From Collinsella sp. AF23-2 (GTDB lineage: Bacteria; Actinomycetota; Coriobacteriia; Coriobacteriales; Coriobacteriaceae): 64,000 nucleotides of DNA. Positions 58,624 to 64,000 of the stretch are shown here, piece by piece. The stretch's first letter is position 1. The number at the start of each line of letters is the position of its first letter. Made by a program: the position numbers and the translations under genes. Under the pieces are notes generated by a model. It was given only the letters and a program-made list of their open reading frames with translations, ran no database searches and was not told the origin of the DNA. The stretch is from positions 1 to 64,000 of the forward strand of contig NZ_QRVG01000012.1 of the NCBI RefSeq assembly GCF_003459245.1. The letters are read 5' to 3'.

Positions 58624-59802
58624 ATGAACGTACTTGTTGTCAACGCCGGTAGCTCAAGCCTTAAATATCAGCTTTTGGATACCGATACCCGCGAGGTTTT
58701 CGCCAAGGGCAACTGCGAACGTATCGGTTCGGACATGGGCATCTTTGGCCACTCCGAGAACGGTGGCGCCAAGCAAACCGAGGAGGTCCCCTTCCCGGAC
58801 CACCGTTCGGCTATCGCACGTGTGCTCGAGGAGCTCGAGAAGACCGACTTTACGATCGATGGCATTGGGCATCGTATCGTTCAGGGTGGCTGGTACTTTG
58901 ACGATTCCGCGGTCGTCGACGATGAGGTCATGGCTAAGATTCTCGAGGTGGCACCGCTTGCCCCGCTGCACAACTACGGCGAGGCAGCGGCAATCGAGTA
59001 TTGTCGCGAGAAGTATCCGGAGCTGCCCAACGTGGCCGTCTTCGACACCTCGTTCCACATGACTATGCCCGAGGTCGCCTACACCTACGCCCTGCCCAAG
59101 GACGTGTGTGACAAGTACCACGTGCGCAAGTACGGCGCCCACGGTACGAGCCACCGCTACGAGTGGATGATGGCCAAGGAGATCCTGGGTTCGCGCTGCC
59201 ACCGTCTGCTTTCGTGTCATCTGGGCAACGGCGCTTCGCTCGCCGCCATTGAGGACGGTGTATGCCGCGATACCACGATGGGCCTCACGCCGCTCGACGG
59301 CCTGATGATGGGCACCCGTTGTGGTTCCATTGACCCGGCTACCGTGTGCTACCTGCAGCGCGAGGGCGGCTACAGCTACCAGGAAGTCGATGACATGATG
59401 AACAAGCAGTCTGGTCTGCTTGCCATCTCGGGCATCTCCAACGACGCCCGTGACATCCGTACGCGCGCCTCCGAGGGCGACGAGCGCTGCCTGCTCGCCT
59501 TCGATATGTTCGCCTACAAGGCCATGCAGCAGGCCGGCTCCATGATCGCTTCAATGGCGGGCGTGGACACCATTACCTTTACCGCCGGCATTGGCGAGAA
59601 CGACTGGTCGATCCGCAAGGCTTTCTGCGACTGCTTCGAGTGGCTGGGCGTGCGCATCGACAACAACAAGAACCGCGAGGCCGTGGGTAACGGCCCGCAG
59701 GTCATCAGCGCCGCCGGCTCTTCCGTCACGGTCATGGTCATTCCCACCGACGAGGAATACATGATCGCCCACGACGTCGAGCGTCTGACCAAGAACAACT
59801 AA
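58624..59802 (+). CDS. ackA: Acetate kinase, copy 2
   Basis: 392 residues with every motif of copy 1 (VLVVNAGSSSLKYQL, GHRIVQGGWYF, CHLGNGASLAAIEDGVCRDTTMG, FTAGIGENDWSIRK). The two copies are clearly paralogues of equal length. The 3' third differs most. AAAGGAGTCTC precedes the ATG. In its promoter region AGTTAT (58535-58540) and ATAACT (58554-58559) form an inverted repeat. May prefer another acyl-phosphate (propionate/butyrate) or be differently regulated. Confidence 0.93.
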   Translation: MNVLVVNAGSSSLKYQLLDTDTREVFAKGNCERIGSDMGIFGHSENGGAKQTEEVPFPDHRSAIARVLEELEKTDFTIDGIGHRIVQGGWYFDDSAVVDDEVMAKILEVAPLAPLHNYGEAAAIEYCREKYPELPNVAVFDTSFHMTMPEVAYTYALPKDVCDKYHVRKYGAHGTSHRYEWMMAKEILGSRCHRLLSCHLGNGASLAAIEDGVCRDTTMGLTPLDGLMMGTRCGSIDPATVCYLQREGGYSYQEVDDMMNKQSGLLAISGISNDARDIRTRASEGDERCLLAFDMFAYKAMQQAGSMIASMAGVDTITFTAGIGENDWSIRKAFCDCFEWLGVRIDNNKNREAVGNGPQVISAAGSSVTVMVIPTDEEYMIAHDVERLTKNN

Positions 59803-59822
59803 CGCATTCGTCTGTAATTGAC

Positions 59823-59859
59823 AAAAAGGCCTCCAGAGCAACAGCCCGGAGGCCTTTTT
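59823..59859. terminator. Bidirectional intrinsic terminator
   Basis: AAAAAGGCCTCC (59823-59834) and GGAGGCCTTTTT (59848-59859) form a 12-bp stem with A and T tracts on either side, ending ackA copy 2. The following 170 bp to the pta stop contain no gene. Confidence 0.88.
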
Positions 59860-60029
59860 ACTAGCAGGCGGAAATTCCAGTTCCAAAGTGATCATCGCCG
59901 GCAACGCCTGCGCTCCCAGCAACGTCACCCATTCGTTCAGATCCTCAGCCCCAGCTCGTAGCCAAGCCGCCGCCCACTCCAGATTCCCTGACTGCTGCGT
60001 GACGGCAGGGTCCCGAGGGGATATGTAAG

Positions 60030-61010
60030 CTATTCAGCCATCTGAGCCTGGACGGCGGTGATGGCCACGACACCCACGATGTCGTCGGCAGAGCAGCCGC
60101 GCGAAAGGTCATTGACCGGCTTGGCGATGCCCTGCAGGATGGGGCCGTAGGCGTCGGCACCAGCGAAGCGCTGAACCAGCTTGTAGCCGATGTTGCCGGC
60201 CTCGAGGTCGGGGAACACGAGCACGTTGGCCTTGCCAGCAACGGAGGAGCCGGGAGCCTTGAGCTGGGCGACGGTGGGGACGATAGCAGCATCGAGCTGC
60301 AGGTCGCCGTCGATGGCGAGCTCGGGTGCCTTCTCCTTGCAGAACTTCACGGCCTCCTGGACCTTCTTGGCGACCTCGCCGCCAGCGGAGCCCATGGTGG
60401 AGTAGGAGAGCATGGCCACGTGCGGCTCAACATTGCCCATGAAGGTGGACCAGGAGTGAGCGGAGGCGATGGCGATCTCGGAGAGTTCGTCGGAGGACGG
60501 GTTGATGTTGAGGCCGCAGTCGGCGAAGATCAGCGTGCCGTCGGTGCCGAACTGCGGGGTGTCGGTGCACATCACGAAGAAGGCCGAGACCAGCTTGGTG
60601 CCTGGGGCGGTCTTGAGGATCTGCAGCGCGGGGCGCAGGGTGTCGGCGGTGGAGTGGCAGGCACCGGAGACCAGGCCATCGGCGTCGCCCATCTTGACCA
60701 TCATGGTGCCAAAGTAGGTGGCGTCCATCACCTGGGCGCGAGCCTGTTCGATGGTAACGCCCTTCTTGGCGCGGAGCTCAGCAAACTTCTGTGCGTACTC
60801 CTCGTGCTTCTCGGCGTTGCGCGGATCGATGACGGTGGCGCCGGGGACGTTGATCTCGTTGGGATCGCCCAGGATGACGATGTTGGCCAGGCCTTCCTCG
60901 ATGATCTTGTTGGCCGCGACGATGGTGCGCGGATCCTCGCCCTCGGGCAGGACGATGGTCTTAAGGTCGGCCTTGGCGGCAGACTTCATACGGTTTAGGA
61001 AATCGCTCAT
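60030..61010 (-). CDS. pta: Phosphate acetyltransferase
   Basis: 326 residues, short PTA type without the N-terminal CobQ-like region. Motifs: IVLPEGEDPRTIVAANKI, ATYFGTMMVKMGDADGLVSGACHSTADTLRPALQIL region (written partly) and ANVLVFPDLEAGNIGYKLVQRF. Forms acetyl-phosphate from acetyl-CoA for the two convergent acetate kinases. AAGGAGT precedes the ATG. Confidence 0.95.
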   Translation of the reverse strand: MSDFLNRMKSAAKADLKTIVLPEGEDPRTIVAANKIIEEGLANIVILGDPNEINVPGATVIDPRNAEKHEEYAQKFAELRAKKGVTIEQARAQVMDATYFGTMMVKMGDADGLVSGACHSTADTLRPALQILKTAPGTKLVSAFFVMCTDTPQFGTDGTLIFADCGLNINPSSDELSEIAIASAHSWSTFMGNVEPHVAMLSYSTMGSAGGEVAKKVQEAVKFCKEKAPELAIDGDLQLDAAIVPTVAQLKAPGSSVAGKANVLVFPDLEAGNIGYKLVQRFAGADAYGPILQGIAKPVNDLSRGCSADDIVGVVAITAVQAQMAE

Positions 61011-61137
61011 GTTACTCCTTACAAGCGTTTCGCTAAGCTCCAGGCGCCCGGCTGTTCACGAATAAACCCGCTGCTAGCGGGTCTACCTTTCAATTATGTT
61101 CGCCGCTGTGCTTGAGCTTTCCTTGTGTGGCAAGCTC

Positions 61138-61163
61138 ATTATAGGACGCATTAGCGCTATAAT
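61138..61163. promoter_or_regulatory. Divergent -10 boxes between pta and glf
   Basis: TATAAT is present on the minus strand at 61138-61143 (toward pta) and on the plus strand at 61158-61163 (toward glf). -35 hexamers are poor. ACCCGCT...AGCGGGT at 61067-61083 is a leader hairpin on the pta side. Confidence 0.5.
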
Positions 61164-61241
61164 CGCTCTGATAAATATGTCTCGAAGAATGTTCGAGAAA
61201 AGCCCAGCTAACGAGCCCGTGGCTTTTGACAAGGAGTATCG

Positions 61242-62444
61242 ATGCAGATTACCTCAGGCCTGCCTGAAGGCTTTAACGCCGGCGCGTACGACATGATTGT
61301 CGTCGGTGCTGGATATGCCGGTGCCGTTTGCGCCCGCCGTCTTGCCGAGACTATCGGCTATCGTGTTGCCGTTTTGGAGCGCCGTAGCCACATTGCGGGC
61401 AATGCCTATGACTGCACTGACGAGGCCGGAATCCTGATCCACGAGTACGGTCCGCATATCTATCACACCTTTAACGAGCGCGTGCACAATTTCCTGTCGC
61501 GCTTTACCAAGTGGACGGATTATCAGCACAAGGTGCTCGCCAACATCAACGGTACCCTTATGCCCGTGCCCTTCAACCATGCGAGTCTCAAGCTCGCCTT
61601 TGGTGATGAGCGCGGCGAGGAGCTGTATCAGAAGCTCGTGGAGACCTTTGGCAAGGATGTCAAGGTGCCCATTATGGAGCTGCGTAAGAAGAACGACCCC
61701 GACTTGGCCGAGGTCGCCGATTACGTCTACGAGAACGTCTTTTTGCATTACACCATGAAGCAGTGGGGCCAGACGCCCGACCAGATCGATCCCTCGATCA
61801 CCGGTCGCGTTCCCGTCTTTGTGGGCGACGATGACCACTATTTCCCGCAGGCTCCCTTCCAGGGTATGCCGCAGGACGGCTACACGGCGCTGTTCGAGCA
61901 TATGCTCGACCACGACCTGATCGACGTGTTCTGCGACGTGGACGCCCGCGATCTCTTTGAGATCGACGAGACCACCGTCAAGATCGGTGGCAAGGTCTAC
62001 GGCGGCGAGATCGTCTATACCGGTCCGCTCGATGAGCTGTTTGGCCTTGATCTGGGCGCTCTTCCGTACCGTACGCTCGATATGAAGTTCGAGACGCTCG
62101 ATATGGATCAGTTCCAGCCCGTGGGTACCGTCAACTACACCACGAGCGAGGACTACACGCGCATTACCGAGTTCAAGAACATGACTGGTCAGGTCCTGCC
62201 CGGCAAGACCACCATCATGAAGGAGTACTCCAAGGCCTATACGCCCGGCTCGGGCGAGACGCCGTATTACGCCATTCTTGAGCCCGAGAACCGTGAGCTC
62301 TATGAGCGCTATCTTGAGCGCGTCCAGAACCTGACAAACTTCCACCCGGTGGGTCGTCTGGCCGAGTATCGTTACTACGATATGGATGCCGTGACCAATT
62401 CCGCCCTCGATCTTTCGGATGAGATTATCGCCTGCCATGCATAA
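61242..62444 (+). CDS. glf: UDP-galactopyranose mutase
   Basis: 400 residues, flavoenzyme that makes UDP-galactofuranose. FAD motif MIVVGAGYAGAVCARRLAE (18-36), NAYDCTDEAGILIHEYGPHIYHT, MKQWGQTPDQIDPSITGRVPV region and the C-terminal RLAEYRYYDMDAV. AAGGAG precedes the ATG. The next gene, a GT2 glycosyltransferase, overlaps its end by 8 bp; the pair probably serves galactofuranose-containing surface glycans. Confidence 0.92.
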   Translation: MQITSGLPEGFNAGAYDMIVVGAGYAGAVCARRLAETIGYRVAVLERRSHIAGNAYDCTDEAGILIHEYGPHIYHTFNERVHNFLSRFTKWTDYQHKVLANINGTLMPVPFNHASLKLAFGDERGEELYQKLVETFGKDVKVPIMELRKKNDPDLAEVADYVYENVFLHYTMKQWGQTPDQIDPSITGRVPVFVGDDDHYFPQAPFQGMPQDGYTALFEHMLDHDLIDVFCDVDARDLFEIDETTVKIGGKVYGGEIVYTGPLDELFGLDLGALPYRTLDMKFETLDMDQFQPVGTVNYTTSEDYTRITEFKNMTGQVLPGKTTIMKEYSKAYTPGSGETPYYAILEPENRELYERYLERVQNLTNFHPVGRLAEYRYYDMDAVTNSALDLSDEIIACHA

Positions 62445-63468
62445 AGTCATAACATTCGGTATTCCCTCGTATAACGCCGCTAAGGACATGGACCATTGCA
62501 TCACCTCCATCTTGGAGGGGAGCAATTATGCCACCGATATCGAGATTATCGTGGTGGACGACGGCTCCAAGGATGAGACGGCCGCCAAGGCCGACGAGTG
62601 GGAGGCCCGTTATCCTGGAATCATCCGCGCGGTGCACCAGGAGAATGGCGGCCACGGTATTGCCGTCCTTTCGGGTCTGCGCGAGGCGCAGGGCACCTAC
62701 TACAAGGTTGTCGACTCGGACGACTGGCTTGACGGCGCTGCCCTTTCGACCATGCTGTCGATTCTGCGCGGCTTTGAAGAGCGCGACCAGCGCGTTGACC
62801 TGTTTATCTCGAACTACGTGTACGAGAAGGTTTACGAGGGTACGCATACGGCCATTGGTTACAAGTTTGCCCTGCCTCGAAAAAAGATCTTTACCTGGGA
62901 CCAGATCGGCCATTTCCGTTTGGATCAGAATCTGCTCATGCACAGCCTGTGCTATCGCACGGATGTGCTGCGCGAGTCCAACCTGCCCATGCCGCCGCAC
63001 ACGTTCTATGTGGACAACATCTACGCCTACGTGCCGCTGCCGCGTTGCAAGACCATGTACTACGCCGACATCGACCTCTATCGCTACTTTATCGGTCGCG
63101 AGGGCCAGAGTGTCAACGAGGCCACGATGGTCAAGCGTCTGGACCAGCAGTTCCGTGTTACGCGTATCATGATGGAGTCGTACCACCTGTACAGCGATGT
63201 CGAGTCGTCGCGTTTGCGTTCGTACATGATGGGCTACTTCACCATGATGATGGCGATCTGCTCGGTGCTCACCAAGCTTTCCGACGAGGATTGCGCCGAC
63301 GAGCGCCTGAAGACGCTGTGGAATGATTTGAAGGCCTACGACGAGCGCATGTATCGTCGTGCCCGCTACGGTGTGGTCGGGTTCTTCACTAACCTCCGCG
63401 GTCGTGCCGGAGACAAAACCACACTCGGCCTATACCGTCTTGCCTCAAAGATCTTCAAATTCAACTAG
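62437..63468 (+). CDS. GT2-family glycosyltransferase
   Basis: 343 residues, GT-A fold. FGIPSYNAAKDMDHCITSIL, EIIVVDDGSKDETAAKADEW, GGHGIAVLSGLREAQGTYYKVVDSDDWL (DxD) mark the donor site. C-terminal domain ends GLYRLASKIFKFN. ATG 62437 overlaps the glf stop. Candidate galactofuranosyltransferase. A degenerate copy of its C terminus (YRASKIFKFK) lies on the minus strand at 63637-63672. Confidence 0.85.
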   Translation: MHKVITFGIPSYNAAKDMDHCITSILEGSNYATDIEIIVVDDGSKDETAAKADEWEARYPGIIRAVHQENGGHGIAVLSGLREAQGTYYKVVDSDDWLDGAALSTMLSILRGFEERDQRVDLFISNYVYEKVYEGTHTAIGYKFALPRKKIFTWDQIGHFRLDQNLLMHSLCYRTDVLRESNLPMPPHTFYVDNIYAYVPLPRCKTMYYADIDLYRYFIGREGQSVNEATMVKRLDQQFRVTRIMMESYHLYSDVESSRLRSYMMGYFTMMMAICSVLTKLSDEDCADERLKTLWNDLKAYDERMYRRARYGVVGFFTNLRGRAGDKTTLGLYRLASKIFKFN

Positions 63469-63500
63469 CTGCTGAGTAATCGCTGCTGATAGGTTGACTG

Positions 63501-63610
63501 GGCCCCTTGGCCTTTAGTTTGCTACTGCGAACAGTCCTGCTCGCACGGAAAGCACATTAAGTGCTTTCCGGCTCGTGCGGAACTTGTAGCAAACTAAAGG
63601 CCAAGGGGCC
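63501..63610. repeat. Structured palindromic element, copy 1
   Basis: The 24-bp arms (63501-63524 and 63587-63610) are perfectly complementary, beginning GGCCCCTTGGCC and ending GGCCAAGGGGCC. Inside are ACAGTCCT (63531-63538), CACATTAAGTG (63553-63563) and GCGGAACT (63577-63584). CGGAAAGCAC (63546-63555) pairs with GTGCTTTCCG (63561-63570) around ATTAA. The same three inner motifs, in the same order, occur on the opposite strand in copy 2. Confidence 0.9.
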
Positions 63611-63636
63611 TCTGCTATAAGAATCGATTGTCAGGT

Positions 63637-63672
63637 TATTTGAATTTGAAGATCTTCGACGCGCGGTACACA
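63637..63672 (-). pseudogene. GT2 glycosyltransferase C-terminal scrap
   Basis: On the minus strand 12 codons read VYRASKIFKFK and end in TAA, matching the end of the glycosyltransferase at 62437 (LASKIFKFN). The 17-bp AAGATCTTCAAATTCAA at 63448-63464 recurs inverted at 63640-63656. Upstream of it (higher coordinates) the frame is stopped. It is a leftover of a second, oppositely oriented copy. Confidence 0.7.
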
Positions 63673-63703
63673 GGGCCCTGGGCTGAAAAGAATTAGATTG
63701 GAA

Positions 63704-63833
63704 GTCGGTCGGAGGCGGGCGGGCATTACGTTTGTCGCGAGTTCCGCATGCAAAGAAGGCCACTTAATGTGGCCTTCGTCTTGCAATAGGACTGTAGAGC
63801 AGCAAACGTAATGCCCGCCCGCCTCCGACCGAC
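63704..63833. repeat. Structured palindromic element, copy 2
   Basis: 31-bp arms (63704-63734 and 63803-63833), perfectly complementary, beginning GTCGGTCGGAGG. They share no sequence with the arms of copy 1. The interior, read on the minus strand, has ACAGTCCT, CACATTAAGTG and GCGGAACT in the same order and spacing as copy 1. Inner stem GAAGGCCAC (63756-63764) / GTGGCCTTC; further TGCAA/TTGCA pairing outside it. Confidence 0.9.
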
Positions 63834-63845
63834 GGTCGAGTGAGA

Positions 63846-64000
63846 TTACTTTGCGGCGCCGGGGATGCCGTGGGAGGTTTTGGCGGTTTTGGCTCCGTTT
63901 ACGATGGCGGTTTGCAAAGCCCTTACGGCGAGCATGCCCAGCAGGTCTAGGGGAACGGCGGCGCTTGCCTGGGCGCCCAGTTTGCCGCTGGCGAGGGTGT
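63846..64000 (-). CDS. C terminus of a probable P1-family peptidase (partial)
   Basis: The last 50 or so codons of a minus-strand gene that continues past the window end, stop TAA at 63846-63848. LASGKLGAQASAAVPLDLLG, MLAVRALQTAIVNGAKTAKT and SHGIPGAAK resemble the C-terminal ALATG...lG..A...AV..A pattern of P1-family (DmpA-like) aminopeptidases. Too short for certainty. Confidence 0.5.
   Translation of the reverse strand, partial: TLASGKLGAQASAAVPLDLLGMLAVRALQTAIVNGAKTAKTSHGIPGAAK

Noticed and set aside
63557-63763. 68-codon frame across the palindromic elements
   Set aside because: Its sequence follows the inverted repeats, has no ribosome site and no recognisable domain.
63501-63833. Retron msr-msd or integron attC site
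   Set aside because: No reverse transcriptase or integrase is present, and the expected retron branching-G context or attC GTTRRRY core was not found.

Overview
The window looks like a chromosomal segment of a gut Coriobacteriia member, most likely Collinsella or a close relative. This is inferred from protein content, high GC coding bias, actinobacterial gene styles, a fermentative gene set (L-lactate dehydrogenase, two acetate kinases, phosphate acetyltransferase) and ECF transporters. No rRNA or taxonomic marker is present to prove it. No tRNA, rRNA, CRISPR array, intact insertion sequence or prophage was seen.

Layout. 1-2.6 kb: deoxyribose-phosphate aldolase and two HAD phosphatases. 2.7-11.7 kb: a catabolic cluster with a GntR/UTRA regulator, a YfcC-type carrier, an amidohydrolase, a TIM-barrel epimerase, a FrlB-like SIS deglycase, two PfkB kinases, a second amidohydrolase and a YjbQ protein. 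It resembles an Amadori-compound (fructoselysine-type) pathway with a different transporter. 11.75-13.1 kb: an IS3-family scar fused to a broken FGGY kinase. 13.1-17.8 kb: TatD, TcdA, an SdpR/SdpI pair and EttA. 17.8-19.5 kb and 22.1-23.9 kb: two AT-richer islands (Tat-exported cysteine-protease-like protein plus lipoprotein; two small proteins plus an MFS carrier). 24-31 kb: NAD synthetase, a DapL/PatA-like aminotransferase, lactate dehydrogenase, a DUF2974 hydrolase and a nucleoid-associated protein.

31-36.4 kb: a lysine operon on the minus strand (lysA-dapA in one reading frame, dapB, dapH) preceded by a lysine riboswitch, and a divergent M20 amidohydrolase that could supply the deacetylase step. 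36.4-43.6 kb: small membrane/FxLYD proteins, an HTH protein and a Ser/Thr kinase, a coiled-coil cell-wall protein, a MOSC protein, and a D-aspartate-ligase-like ATP-grasp enzyme with an Asp/Glu racemase. 43.7-47.3 kb: a complete ECF transporter operon preceded by a leader peptide with three consecutive Trp codons and a terminator, which points to tryptophan uptake controlled by attenuation. 47.4-57.2 kb: an LPxTG-anchored C69 dipeptidase, a lipid kinase with a 30-residue membrane protein, RNase D, a zinc peptidase, xseA/xseB, a HIT protein, a LysR regulator and an MFS carrier. 57.3-61 kb: tandem acetate kinases facing pta. 61.2-63.5 kb: UDP-galactopyranose mutase and a GT2 glycosyltransferase.

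The least explained part is 63.50-63.83 kb. Two copies, in opposite orientation, of one structured element lie there. They share short core motifs but have unrelated, perfectly self-complementary outer arms of 24 and 31 bp. Other palindromic intergenic repeats lie at 28.56, 29.77, 43.6 and 46.2-46.4 kb.
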